This document shows, piece after piece, positions 6,686-15,001 of a DNA stretch of 16,473 nt. The notes under the pieces were generated by a model that saw nothing but the letters and a program-made list of their open reading frames with translations, had not been told where the DNA came from and searched no databases. This DNA comes from Alphaproteobacteria bacterium (GTDB lineage Bacteria > Pseudomonadota > Alphaproteobacteria > Micavibrionales > Micavibrionaceae): assembly GCA_023301785.1 (NCBI GenBank), contig JALZUF010000154.1:1-16473 (forward strand). The letters run 5' to 3'. Position 1 is the stretch's first letter, and every line of letters starts with the position of its first letter. The position numbers were made by a program, and so were the translations under genes.

Positions 6686-7705
6686 TGCTGTTTTATTAGA
6701 AGTGAGAAAACGCTTACGTAGCAAATCATTGCACCAGCGCTCATAGTAATGATAAATAAGGCGACTCATTACCAAAACAGCAGCTACAGCCCCCCATGAC
6801 AACGCGCATTTGATGAATGGTGAATCGATATGAGTTCTTATTTGGAACAATATCGAACCATGTAATAAGTACATACAATAGGACGCGTTACCTAATAAGA
6901 TAAAAATTTTGGGCGCTTTCACACCCTTGTAATCCAAACAACATAAACCTATTACAGCTCCACCAAAAAAGATAGAGCTCCAAATAATTTCAACTATCGT
7001 CTTTTGTGCGTGGTCTGGTGATAGACCACTCGTATATAGCATAACTCCGCCCAAAATCATTGAACCTACAGTTAGAACACAGGAATAGTTAGCTCTTTTC
7101 CTCAACCAAGGTTCTACTTCCCCTATTAGGCAACCCACAATAAATAAAATATTCCACTTAGAGAATAGATAACGATCTACTCCCTCAAACTGCGCCCCTG
7201 AGAAATTGTAGAACAAAATCAAAACCACCATTACAGAAAGGGTAGACCAGAAAATGCGCTTCCCAAGTATCATTAAGAACCCGAAGGCCAAATAGAAAAA
7301 CATTTCAAAACGTAAAGACCATGCCGTATTGATCATATGTTTCGAATTACTAGGTAGTAATAAAACATCCGAGATGAACTGACTAATAATCTCAGACAAT
7401 CCGCTACCTCCTGCCAGTTCTAATACTACTCGAGGTAAACAAAGTAGAAATACTAAAGGGTAAATACGCGCAAATCGCTTTATAAAAAACTCACCTAATC
7501 GGTCGGGTCTCTTAAAATAATTTTGTCCAGTCACCGTAATAATAAACCCACTGAGTATGAAAAAGAAGTCCACCCCATAGTGACCATACACTGGGTTATG
7601 TGGAGCTTCGATACTGGCGGGTGAAAATAACTGCCAATGCCCATGCTTCATTATGACCCAAAATGCGGCAAAAAAACGTCCTACTTGTAACCAATTAAAA
7701 TACAT
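6683..7705 (-). CDS. Acyltransferase 3 family membrane protein (ExoZ-like), copy 1
   Basis: A 340-residue polytopic membrane acyltransferase, paralogue of the protein at 4766-5800. It has the same acyltransferase-3 blocks: NWLQVGRFFAAFWVIMKHG with candidate catalytic H21, YGHYGVDFFFILSGFII (40-56), KRFARIYP (77-84), and TAWSLRFEMFFY with W129 and E134. About ten hydrophobic segments fill the rest and there is no extra catalytic domain. Expected role: O-acylation (commonly acetylation) of a polysaccharide sugar at the inner membrane; donor and target are unknown. The best conserved parts between the two copies are the N-terminal half and the GLCCLDYKGVKAP block. The middle (about 190-240) and the extreme C-terminus diverge, where acceptor choice might differ (inference). 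It lies 27 bases after a third acyltransferase and its stop overlaps the next start. Confidence 0.9.
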   Translation of the reverse strand: MYFNWLQVGRFFAAFWVIMKHGHWQLFSPASIEAPHNPVYGHYGVDFFFILSGFIITVTGQNYFKRPDRLGEFFIKRFARIYPLVFLLCLPRVVLELAGGSGLSEIISQFISDVLLLPSNSKHMINTAWSLRFEMFFYLAFGFLMILGKRIFWSTLSVMVVLILFYNFSGAQFEGVDRYLFSKWNILFIVGCLIGEVEPWLRKRANYSCVLTVGSMILGGVMLYTSGLSPDHAQKTIVEIIWSSIFFGGAVIGLCCLDYKGVKAPKIFILLGNASYCMYLLHGSILFQIRTHIDSPFIKCALSWGAVAAVLVMSRLIYHYYERWCNDLLRKRFLTSNKTA

Positions 7706-7732
7706 AGTCTGTATAAGGGGGGAATTTTAACG

Positions 7733-8728
7733 TTATGGCTTCCATGCCGTTTTAGAGATTTGGTGGGACTTTTTCTCTATCAATAAATACATGACATAAG
7801 AGAACACTACAGACACCAAACAGGAAAGAATCATATTCATAATAAAAAACATATCGCTATCGCCACCTGTAAGTCTCTCCACTAGGGAAAAAAATCTTCG
7901 CCCAACTACGTTATGATACAAATAAAGCGAATAGGAAATCTGACCTAAAAATTTAAACATAATTGGAATTTCACACTTCACAGTAGCAATTAAAACGACA
8001 GTGGAAAGACAAGTCCCCAAATGAAGGAACGCATTCCCTCTATTACAAATAGACAACGCTATTGCAGATATTACAAGAAGGGTTACCGCACTGATTTTTT
8101 GATTGAGTGCAAAAAATTTAAAGAGAGAGAAACCAAAACAAAAGTGAGGTAGCCACCTCAAAAAGTTGTCTCTATCACCGTCTACCTCAAACAAAATTGG
8201 AAGTAACGGCAATACGAATATAAAAATGCAGGAAGCACCCTTCATTTTAAATAAGGGTTTATTAAATACTGCCAAAAATACATATAAAACAAACTCGATC
8301 GCTAATGTCCAAAATACAGCGACATAAAACGATTGCCCTACATGAGGAGCACTCAAAGTAAGATTAGCTAAAAGTTGCTTCCAAGAAAAAATGAATTCGT
8401 TTTTTTCAATAAATGAAATCTGTACGTAGCCTAATACCAGAGCCAGTAGAATACATACCAAAAGGTTAGGATAGATCCTTATAAATCGATTCAATAAAAA
8501 CTGCTTAGCCTTTAATAACGAGTAAGAGCGCCTTTCTAATTGTAATGGAATCACAAATCCAGAAATTACGAAAAATGTAACTACCCCAATAGAGCCTCCA
8601 TATCGAAACGTATCATGATACCACCCTGGAGTGATATCAGTCCCTTCTCCGAAATGAAATAGCATAACGACAAAGGCGGCTAATCCACGTAGCAACTCAA
8701 TTACGCCAAGATTTTTTTGTGGTTCCAT
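7733..8728 (-). CDS. Acyltransferase 3 family membrane protein (third, divergent)
   Basis: A 331-residue membrane protein of the acyltransferase-3 (OafA/YrhL) family. It begins with the classic block ELLRGLAAFVVMLFHFG carrying R14 and the candidate catalytic H25. GSIGVVTFFVISGFVIP (45-61), NRFIRIYPNLL (80-90) and FWTLAIEFVLY (139-149, W140 and E145) follow. Hydrophobic segments continue to a short basic C-terminus. It is clearly more distant from the two acyltransferases that follow than they are from each other, so it probably modifies a different position or uses a different acyl group. It lies 18 bases after the polymerase-like gene and 27 bases before the next acyltransferase. The ATG at 8728 is the only good start, as the family block begins within ten residues. 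Confidence 0.9.
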   Translation of the reverse strand: MEPQKNLGVIELLRGLAAFVVMLFHFGEGTDITPGWYHDTFRYGGSIGVVTFFVISGFVIPLQLERRSYSLLKAKQFLLNRFIRIYPNLLVCILLALVLGYVQISFIEKNEFIFSWKQLLANLTLSAPHVGQSFYVAVFWTLAIEFVLYVFLAVFNKPLFKMKGASCIFIFVLPLLPILFEVDGDRDNFLRWLPHFCFGFSLFKFFALNQKISAVTLLVISAIALSICNRGNAFLHLGTCLSTVVLIATVKCEIPIMFKFLGQISYSLYLYHNVVGRRFFSLVERLTGGDSDMFFIMNMILSCLVSVVFSYVMYLLIEKKSHQISKTAWKP

Positions 8729-8746
8729 AATTCGGTATCAATTTCA

Positions 8747-10324
8747 TTAACTAGTCGGGCTAGCCAAAAGGGATTTAGCGTCATCTATTAATTGTGATTC
8801 TTTCAGCTCTTCCTTAGCCTTTTCTATCCCGGTATACATTTGCTTATGGAGCAGCACGAGTAAGGTCAGGTACTTACAAACGTTATAATAAAAGGTTTGC
8901 GCACTGCCATAGTGAAAGAAGTTAAAGATAATAGCATACACCAACAATGCCGAAAGGACAGACACCACTGCACCGACTAAGCTATTATGGTAAAAGCGCT
9001 TCGCAAACTTAATCAAGTACCCAACATAAGCGAACACTCCAATTGTAAGAGCCATCGTTGCGATAAAGGCTCCTGGACCGAGACAGAGGTAGGAGGAAAG
9101 CCAACCTACGGTGTGTCTGTTTTGTGATAGGATTTGATCCAGGCGATCTTCCTTTGTTTTCACTTGAGAGGACGGAATCATATTAAGGTAGAAACCATCA
9201 CCAAAAAGGCCGACTTGGTCGTTTTTAACCATATCATACGAATGTTTAGCAAAGGTTTCACGGGCACCTTCATTCGCTTCTGTGTCTCGGAACTTCCTGG
9301 TATCATCAGCGTCCATCAAGAGCGATACTCCTGGCACCGCTAAAAACGACCGTTGCAGAGCCCCTGGCAGGGAGGAAAGGCTCGTCAATACCACGACCGC
9401 CACCAACAACGTAGCGGTAGCTAGAGGGACAAGAACCTTCGCTTTAATCCCTCTGGTCGTGAACAGGTAGAACGGAATGATAACAACTGGGTACCCTAGG
9501 TATTTACGATAACCAGAAATCAAGCTGGCAATGAATAAGGCGATTGCAAAATAGAAGATAACCGAATTACGCAGACGCGCATTCGGATGCCCTACATAAC
9601 TGAGGCAAAGCACCCCACAGGCACTGTAGAGAAAAAACTTACCCACCCCAGAAAAGCGCGCGTAATCCCACCCCCCATCGGCGGCTGCTCCTGCGTAGTT
9701 GAGGGTATCAGTAGCGACCCCCATAAACAGACTTAATACGCCATAGAGTTGGGGAGCGTAACGAACCACTAGATCCATAATCGCATAAGAGACCGATAAA
9801 AAGAACCCTGCCATAATGAATTTATGAATATTCTGATTCTTAACCTTATACGTCGCCGCCAGTACGGGAGCGAGGAGGTAAATCAGAGTCTCTGAGTAAA
9901 TTCGCCCGCCCTTATTCGTCACCAGCATTTTTAAGGAGCCCACCCCTCCAGGGAGGTGAACTAAAGCGTTAAAACCAATCGTAATAAACACCGCTAAGAT
10001 CAGAGCCAATAAAAACGAGGGGAGGACTCGGTTGACCTGCATTTTTTGCTCCAAAAAGGGCACAATCACTCCTAATACCGCCAGCAGACCACAGACATGG
10101 CTAATGTCGGGCTTGGGCCCTATTGGAACCTGGAAGCCACTAAAGAAAAATAAGGCTAAGCCCATCAACCCCATCCCTGTCCAACGGGTAAAGGTGGCAA
10201 CGAGGAAAATCGCTACCAGCATGTACAAAGGCGTAAGGTCACCGAGGGTGACACTAACCGTTGCGTAGATCGAAAACATGAGGCCGATTACGGCGGCGAC
10301 AAAAACTCTAATATTCCCATTCAT
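8747..10324 (-). CDS. Wzy-like O-antigen/exopolysaccharide polymerase (or ligase family)
   Basis: A 525-residue protein made almost entirely of hydrophobic segments, with a single large hydrophilic stretch at about 315-405 and another segment cluster after it. This topology, with a big loop before the last helices, is that of the Wzy/WaaL superfamily. SGYRKYLGYPVVII (270-283) resembles the SGSR-type block preceding the loop. GLFGDGFYL (372-380) and RHTVGWLSSYLCLGPGAF (403-420, H404) resemble the G-x-G-x and histidine-bearing C-terminal parts of the Wzy_C domain. The loop is rich in charged residues (about 338-362). Expected role: joining lipid-linked repeat units at the outer face of the inner membrane. 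The charged tail (501-525) should be cytoplasmic. Assignment rests on topology and context, as Wzy proteins share little sequence; a ligase role cannot be excluded. Confidence 0.72.
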   Translation of the reverse strand: MNGNIRVFVAAVIGLMFSIYATVSVTLGDLTPLYMLVAIFLVATFTRWTGMGLMGLALFFFSGFQVPIGPKPDISHVCGLLAVLGVIVPFLEQKMQVNRVLPSFLLALILAVFITIGFNALVHLPGGVGSLKMLVTNKGGRIYSETLIYLLAPVLAATYKVKNQNIHKFIMAGFFLSVSYAIMDLVVRYAPQLYGVLSLFMGVATDTLNYAGAAADGGWDYARFSGVGKFFLYSACGVLCLSYVGHPNARLRNSVIFYFAIALFIASLISGYRKYLGYPVVIIPFYLFTTRGIKAKVLVPLATATLLVAVVVLTSLSSLPGALQRSFLAVPGVSLLMDADDTRKFRDTEANEGARETFAKHSYDMVKNDQVGLFGDGFYLNMIPSSQVKTKEDRLDQILSQNRHTVGWLSSYLCLGPGAFIATMALTIGVFAYVGYLIKFAKRFYHNSLVGAVVSVLSALLVYAIIFNFFHYGSAQTFYYNVCKYLTLLVLLHKQMYTGIEKAKEELKESQLIDDAKSLLASPTS

Positions 10325-10351
10325 AATAATAAATTAGTCTAAGACTCTTAG

Positions 10352-11617
10352 CTAGCTTGCGAGGATCTCTGCGTAAAGAGAGCCATACGTAGAGGAAGCT
10401 GTTTGAGGAGAAAAGTTCTCCCTGCTTTTTTCCTCTGTACGTTCAGATGTTTCGAACCATTTTTGCGGAGAGCTTAGGTATCTCACCCCTGCCGATAGAG
10501 CCTCTGTGTTATGGAGAGTTGCCACAAAGCCGTCACAGAGGTGTTCAATCATGGTCTCTGGACCAGAACCATCATACACGATACAAGGGGTTCCTTGCGT
10601 CATCGCCTCTGCTATTGTTTTACCAAAAGCTTCCTCATGGCTAGGAGCTAACAAAAGATGGTTCTCTTGGTACACCGTAACAAGACGTTTAAACTCTCCA
10701 ATATACCCAAGCCAACTAACCTGAAGTCCTGGATAACGCTTCTCAATAGACTCCACTCTTTCTGAGCCTACAATACTAACCTCGATCGTTAAATCTTCTT
10801 CTTTCTGGACTCTATGTAGAGCGTCTAAAGCATCTAGAGTTCCTTTGCGGGCATCCTTCTCTGGGTTAAGAGAGACAATACAGGCACGGAGGGATTTCCG
10901 TTCCAATAATTGGAGACGCGCTTGGCGAGAATCCCCTACCAAGGCCTGACAATACCCTTCGTTGACGCTATTCCAAACTGTGCGCGCAGGGTGCTTAAAG
11001 AAGGGCGACAGGTTGGCCTGATCAGTCAGCCAAGTACTAATCCCCACGGGGTAAATCTCAGCCCCTTTCCACTCTCTTAACTTAAGGGAGTGAATATCAG
11101 CGCTTGTGTCACCAGGATTATCAGAACCAAGGATAGGGCAAGAGCCACACCCAATAGTAAATCGATCGCAACCATATTTATAATGACATCCACCGGTAAA
11201 AGGCCAGCAATCCCGCATGGTCCATACGATAGGAATAGAGAACGACCCTATGTCGGCAATGCTCAGCATGTGGCGATTAATCCAGTGTAAATGAATGATA
11301 TCAGGGCGGAACTCCTCGATCTTCTTACGTAACCCCGCTCCGTACTTATTGAGAGAGAAGAGCGCTTCGTCACGATCTGGGTAACTCTGCCGAACTTTAC
11401 GAGAGTGTTTCCCGATCACCCAACGGCGCGCGCGGTGAACAAGCTCCCGACAGAGAGTGATTTCACCATCGTCCTCGCTGAGAGTGCGAGACGATTGCAT
11501 AGTAAAAACATGGCTATCAAGTCCTGAGCGTACGAAAGCTTGCTGGAGATTCTGGACTCCTAGCCCAGCCCCTCCCTTGCCATAACTTTCAGTAACTTGT
11601 AGGACCTTTAAACTCAT
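10352..11617 (-). CDS. Family 4 glycosyltransferase (WcaC/colanic-type)
   Basis: A 421-residue GT-B enzyme, GT4 family. I choose the ATG at 11617 because MSLKVLQVTESYGKGGAG is the usual N-terminus of this family and lies 31 bases after the upstream stop. The longer reading from 11674 adds 19 unconserved residues and overlaps the pyruvyl transferase by 26 bases. A cysteine-rich insert at about 134-160 (MRDCWPFTGGCHY, then three more cysteines) marks the subgroup seen in colanic-acid-like clusters and may bind a metal. The C-terminal nucleotide-sugar domain has SHEEAFGKTIAEAM with the E-x7-E pair (about E329/E337) and TPCIVYDGSGPETM. Expected role: retaining transfer of a sugar from a nucleotide donor to the lipid-linked intermediate in the cytoplasm. 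The polymerase-like gene follows 27 bases later. Confidence 0.9.
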   Translation of the reverse strand: MSLKVLQVTESYGKGGAGLGVQNLQQAFVRSGLDSHVFTMQSSRTLSEDDGEITLCRELVHRARRWVIGKHSRKVRQSYPDRDEALFSLNKYGAGLRKKIEEFRPDIIHLHWINRHMLSIADIGSFSIPIVWTMRDCWPFTGGCHYKYGCDRFTIGCGSCPILGSDNPGDTSADIHSLKLREWKGAEIYPVGISTWLTDQANLSPFFKHPARTVWNSVNEGYCQALVGDSRQARLQLLERKSLRACIVSLNPEKDARKGTLDALDALHRVQKEEDLTIEVSIVGSERVESIEKRYPGLQVSWLGYIGEFKRLVTVYQENHLLLAPSHEEAFGKTIAEAMTQGTPCIVYDGSGPETMIEHLCDGFVATLHNTEALSAGVRYLSSPQKWFETSERTEEKSRENFSPQTASSTYGSLYAEILAS

Positions 11618-11648
11618 AACTGAGGAATAATAATTAAAATCCAGAAGG

Positions 11649-12791
11649 TTAGAGGCCGAGGGCAGCCTCAACATCTCCCCACATTAGCTCGACCTGGCCT
11701 TTGACAGACGCGACAGCTTGAAGGAGATCTGCTTGGTCTTGAGCCCGAACCGCTGTATTGCTAAGTCGAGTGAAGACCGCATCGATCGAAGCTTGATCAG
11801 TGAAATCGGAGACGATGTAATCCTTCACAGCAAAATCGGAGAACAACTCCGGATACTTATGGGACCAACCTGCTCCAATACACAAGACCCCTTGAGAAAG
11901 CGAGCTTACTAAGGCGTGGAAGCGCGAGCCGATTACATAATCAGCCTTCCCTAGCATACCCTTGAGTATGCAAGGATCTTCGTCCGTAAAGATTTTGAGA
12001 TCCCCCTTAGGGTCAATCTGAGAAATCACAGTCTGGTCTTCCTTAGAATCATGCAAGATAAAGATCGGCTCTAAGCCACTCGCCTTAATCTTCTCGACAC
12101 AGGTCTTCATGAATTCGACATAAGAACCAGCTTGTTCAGTCTTATCCAACATACGAGCATTCGGAACCAGAGCCGCGAACTGTGCTGGCAGTTCCTCATT
12201 ACGAGAAAGGTCGGGCGATACTCCCACCGTAAAGTCGGGGCATTGCTTAAGAGAGATCTCTCCTTTGAGGTCTTCCACATACTGATGTGACATAGTGTCA
12301 CGTGCATACACTGTATGGGCACGTTCAAAAAGTGTCTTACAATGCTGAGCGACCGCAGGCTTCTCAAATTTACCTAGGGCCTGAGGCAGAAGGATAAGTG
12401 GACTCCCTTGATACGCCTTGGAGTTCATTTTATCAACGATCTTACGAGGGTGAGCTCCCCCCCATTGGTCAGAATAGCCAAAACCAGTAGCGTCCAGAAC
12501 GGCACTAATCTGACGGTTCTTAACCACTCCAAGAGTCTTCGCGACTTGATTAGGAAGGTTATTAAAGATCAGGGCGCGCATGAGTTGTTTGGACGCTGAA
12601 CCTGAGTTGTGGTTCGTTACGTAAAAGCCATGCTTAGCTCTATTGAGGTACGTACCAAAGCGGGAATCAACCACAAGCTCCACATGAGGGAACTGTTTAT
12701 TAAAGCGCTGCTTAATTGCAATTGCCATGAGCTCGGCTCCACGGTTTTTTGCATTTGTTCCGAGAATTTCTATGTATCGTTTCTTCTTCAT
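11649..12791 (-). CDS. Polysaccharide pyruvyl transferase (WcaK/CsaB family)
   Basis: A 380-residue GT-B-like enzyme of the polysaccharide pyruvyl transferase family (PF04230). It would move an enolpyruvyl group from phosphoenolpyruvate to a sugar, forming a pyruvyl ketal that adds negative charge. The N-terminal ILGTNAKNRGAELMAIAI (9-26) is the equivalent of the family's GxxNxGDE-like start; DATGFGYSDQWG (100-111) and LLPQALGKF (134-142) follow. The C-terminal signature is GSRFHALVSSLSQGV (288-302) and GWSHKYPELF (308-317), where the R-x-H-A and SHKY residues are diagnostic. It starts inside the end of the nitroreductase-like gene (ATGA overlap), so the two are probably translated together. 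The acceptor sugar is unknown. Confidence 0.9.
   Translation of the reverse strand: MKKKRYIEILGTNAKNRGAELMAIAIKQRFNKQFPHVELVVDSRFGTYLNRAKHGFYVTNHNSGSASKQLMRALIFNNLPNQVAKTLGVVKNRQISAVLDATGFGYSDQWGGAHPRKIVDKMNSKAYQGSPLILLPQALGKFEKPAVAQHCKTLFERAHTVYARDTMSHQYVEDLKGEISLKQCPDFTVGVSPDLSRNEELPAQFAALVPNARMLDKTEQAGSYVEFMKTCVEKIKASGLEPIFILHDSKEDQTVISQIDPKGDLKIFTDEDPCILKGMLGKADYVIGSRFHALVSSLSQGVLCIGAGWSHKYPELFSDFAVKDYIVSDFTDQASIDAVFTRLSNTAVRAQDQADLLQAVASVKGQVELMWGDVEAALGL
12788..12791 (-). other. ATGA start/stop overlap
   Basis: The TGA of the nitroreductase-like gene (12790-12788) and the ATG of the pyruvyl transferase (12791-12789) overlap. This four-base junction is typical of translational coupling and of partners made in fixed ratio. 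Confidence 0.75.
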
Positions 12792-13825
12792 TTGTTATAA
12801 ACTCTAAGTGTTTCTAGTGACTTCTTAGTTGAACGAGGTACCAATCCCTCTGGGTCAGGGTACCCTACTGCAATCAGCATCACTGGGCGTTGGTCGTAAC
12901 TAAGGTTTAGGCTCTTTCGCATCCGCTCATCTCGCGCAGCGATTTCAGGCCAATTAATACAGCAAGTAGAGAGCCCTAAGGTCTCTAACGCATAGACAAA
13001 GCTCATGGTCGCAAGCGAACCGTCGATGTAGATGAGGTGACGATCTCGCTCATCAAAGTAACTAGACTGCTCCCCGACAACGGCAATGATCATCTGTACA
13101 TTGTGACCGTATCCAGCCAGACCACCTGGGAGATGAACCACTTCCTGTACCTTGTCTGGTTCATCATAAATCATAAACTGATAAGGCATACGGTTACATG
13201 CAGATGGGGACCAAGCGGCTAACTCAACGGCCTTATCTACCAATTCTCTAGGAACAGGTTTCTGTAAAAACCAACGTACGGATCTCCTACGAACAGAAAG
13301 TGCCAAGAGATCCTCATAGGAGACTGATGGAGCTTTCTCTAAGTCGCGGTGATATGGGATTTGTTTCTCTCCTACTATACAAGAGGGGGCTTGTGCGGAT
13401 CCAAAATCTTGCTTTAATTGGGAGTACTGATCCGGTAGTTCACAGACTGAAAAGTATTCCTCCAGGACATCTGTTGCCCAAGCCATTTCCTTAGTATTCA
13501 CGCTCTCTGAGCTAACCGCATTTTGGTAAGCACGCACCGTCTCGCCGATATAATCTAGCGCAAAGGTATCACGACGAGGTTGCATAATAAGCCCTTTTTC
13601 CAGGCGGTGAATATTCCGCCTAAGGAGCGCGATACTAGCACCAGGATCGGCAAGCTTTTGCTTATATACCTGTCGAGCCACTAGATACGCACGTTGCTCG
13701 TAGGAGAATCCAGGGTTCCAAAAAGTATAGTAAAGTGAGGATAGTAATCTACTCTTGGAGCAAATCTTCATCACAGGTTCGTCAAAACGTACTTTAATAG
13801 ACTTAACTATTTTTTTAATTTTCAT
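12788..13825 (-). CDS. Nitroreductase-family flavoprotein with N-terminal extension
   Basis: A 345-residue protein. The C-terminal half (about 170-340) is a nitroreductase fold. SVRRRSVRWFLQKPVP (177-192) begins the domain with the arginine/serine FMN-phosphate contact. SPSACNRMPYQF (206-217) is the conserved FMN/dimer segment. GSLATMSFVYALETLGLSTC and PVMLIAVGYPDPEG supply the later strands. The N-terminal 165 residues are not part of the usual enzyme (typically about 200 residues in total); they hold a basic start, a helical region and LLRRNIHRLEKGL (67-79), which looks like a conserved block. Members use FMN with NAD(P)H for reductions or dehydrogenations, so it might oxidise or reduce a sugar, a sugar nucleotide or a modification on the polysaccharide. 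The substrate cannot be deduced. It lies five bases after the GT61-like gene and overlaps the pyruvyl transferase. Confidence 0.82.
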   Translation of the reverse strand: MKIKKIVKSIKVRFDEPVMKICSKSRLLSSLYYTFWNPGFSYEQRAYLVARQVYKQKLADPGASIALLRRNIHRLEKGLIMQPRRDTFALDYIGETVRAYQNAVSSESVNTKEMAWATDVLEEYFSVCELPDQYSQLKQDFGSAQAPSCIVGEKQIPYHRDLEKAPSVSYEDLLALSVRRRSVRWFLQKPVPRELVDKAVELAAWSPSACNRMPYQFMIYDEPDKVQEVVHLPGGLAGYGHNVQMIIAVVGEQSSYFDERDRHLIYIDGSLATMSFVYALETLGLSTCCINWPEIAARDERMRKSLNLSYDQRPVMLIAVGYPDPEGLVPRSTKKSLETLRVYNK

Positions 13826-13830
13826 AGATC

Positions 13831-14991
13831 TTAATTTAAGGTCTCGCTACGTACTAGAGCAGCATCTAGGTCGGACTCAGAGACATTGATATCCGCACCG
13901 TTGTAGGTCGACTTCTTCTTCTCCAGCTTAGATGCACTAGTATCAACAACCGCATGATAGTTGAGTCCCTTTACCAGTGAGACCTTACAATAGCAAAGGT
14001 TGATAAAGTAAGCGTTAAAGAGTTCGTAGACCTGTAACTTAGCCTGGTCATCAACAAAAACCAAGTTTGTCAGCCCCGCTCCGTGAATCGCTACAATCTC
14101 ACGCGCACTTCGTAATAGAGTGATTTGTTCAGGTAGAGAATAATCTTCTAGGAAGATTTCATGAAACCCTCGTTCTTTAATAGATCTTTCCGCAGACTTA
14201 TCACTAAGCGTGCGTCCCGATCTACGGTTAATAAATATTTTATCGTACGTCGATACCTGGGCGGACTCAAACAGAGAGCCTAGAGTGGCTAACCTCTTGG
14301 TCATATTAGGACTAATACGCCCATCATAAGGATAGGTAGGACAAAGAATTTTCTCCGCTTGAAGATACTCTCCGTCTTCGAGAGTGATGACTTTGTCTTG
14401 TAATCCTAGCTTACTGAGGAGCTCTTTCTGAAACGAGGACGCATTCCGAACTAGGACCTTGTCAAATTCATAGCCTTTTTCTAGAGCGTATAAAATTCTC
14501 GGGATTTGATCGCAGATGAAATGGTAGAAGTTCTCAGAAGAGACGCCCTGCGCTACTAATACGACCCCAAACTCATACTTCGGCTTAACGGGGTAAAGAG
14601 AATAAAACAAGCGATGGCGCTCCCTGGGGCGACCGTAACAGCGAACGGAGTGATGTAAGATCGCTCCACTTTCGCTCACGCAAACCCCATCAGCTCCGTA
14701 CACACTACCTCGCTCGATTTCAAACATTCCCGCCGAGTCCCATATTAAGGAGGATTCATTAAGAACCGCTTCGGTTAATTTCCTAGTCGAAGCCACCTCT
14801 TGGTTAGAGATCCGGCCACTACATTCATCAAGAGTGAACTTAACCCCGCTATCTGTTATGGACGTATCTTGCTTACGTACCTTATGGAAGACTGGCTTAA
14901 TAACCTGGCGCCCACAAAATGACGTAAAAGGATAGAGCTGAAACGCAAAACGTTTGAGCTTAGCTACTACTATTTTAATAGATTTCTTCAC
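13831..14991 (-). CDS. GT61 family glycosyltransferase (DUF563)
   Basis: A 386-residue protein from the GTG at 14991, ten bases after the flippase stop. The reading frame is open further to a TTG at 15060, but that would overlap the flippase by 59 bases and add 23 unconserved residues, so I prefer the GTG; neither has a Shine-Dalgarno sequence. From the GTG the protein begins with a basic, hydrophobic stretch (VKKSIKIVVAKLKRF) that could attach it to the membrane. GT61/DUF563 features: NFYHFICDQIPRIL (154-167), KIFINRRSGRTL (251-262) and IVAIHGAGLTNLVF (300-313). The family transfers xylose, N-acetylglucosamine or other sugars in plants, animals and bacteria, and many bacterial members sit in capsule clusters. 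Donor and linkage are unknown here. The nitroreductase-like gene follows after five bases. Confidence 0.85.
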   Translation of the reverse strand: MKKSIKIVVAKLKRFAFQLYPFTSFCGRQVIKPVFHKVRKQDTSITDSGVKFTLDECSGRISNQEVASTRKLTEAVLNESSLIWDSAGMFEIERGSVYGADGVCVSESGAILHHSVRCYGRPRERHRLFYSLYPVKPKYEFGVVLVAQGVSSENFYHFICDQIPRILYALEKGYEFDKVLVRNASSFQKELLSKLGLQDKVITLEDGEYLQAEKILCPTYPYDGRISPNMTKRLATLGSLFESAQVSTYDKIFINRRSGRTLSDKSAERSIKERGFHEIFLEDYSLPEQITLLRSAREIVAIHGAGLTNLVFVDDQAKLQVYELFNAYFINLCYCKVSLVKGLNYHAVVDTSASKLEKKKSTYNGADINVSESDLDAALVRSETLN

Positions 14992-15001
14992 GATCAGTCG
15001 A

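Larger units (their letters stand above)
4766..7705 (-). repeat. Diverged duplication of an acyltransferase gene, interleaved with sulfotransferases
   Basis: The genes at 6683-7705 and 4766-5800 are paralogues in direct orientation. Their proteins align end to end with only small gaps. Shared blocks include YGHYGVDFFF, FIKRFARIYPLVFLLCLPR, SKWNILFI, and GLCCLDYKGVKAPKI followed by LLGNASYC. DNA similarity is visible by eye, for example 5379-5412 against 7303-7336. Each copy is followed by a sulfotransferase gene, but those two sulfotransferases (5841-6683 and 3894-4784) are of different subfamilies, so the whole pair was not simply duplicated. No repeat ends, inverted repeats or transposase are visible. 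Confidence 0.75.

Noticed and set aside
7706..7732. Run of six G followed by AATTTTAA in the gap between two acyltransferase genes as a terminator
   Set aside because: No inverted repeat can be formed around it, and on the coding (minus) strand it reads as a C run without a T tract after a stem.
9134..10268. Plus-strand open frames of 62-78 codons inside the polymerase-like gene
   Set aside because: They are antisense shadows of a membrane-protein gene, with no leader or conserved content.
10447..11290. Plus-strand frames within the GT4 gene
   Set aside because: Short overlapping antisense frames under a clear GT4 coding sequence.
11618..11674. Longer N-terminus for the GT4 gene
   Set aside because: The extra 19 residues overlap the upstream gene and are unlike the family, whose N-terminus begins at the ATG at 11617.
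12107..12367. An 86-codon minus-strand frame inside the pyruvyl transferase gene
   Set aside because: It is out of frame within a gene whose family motifs run through the same region; the composition looks like a frame-shifted reading.
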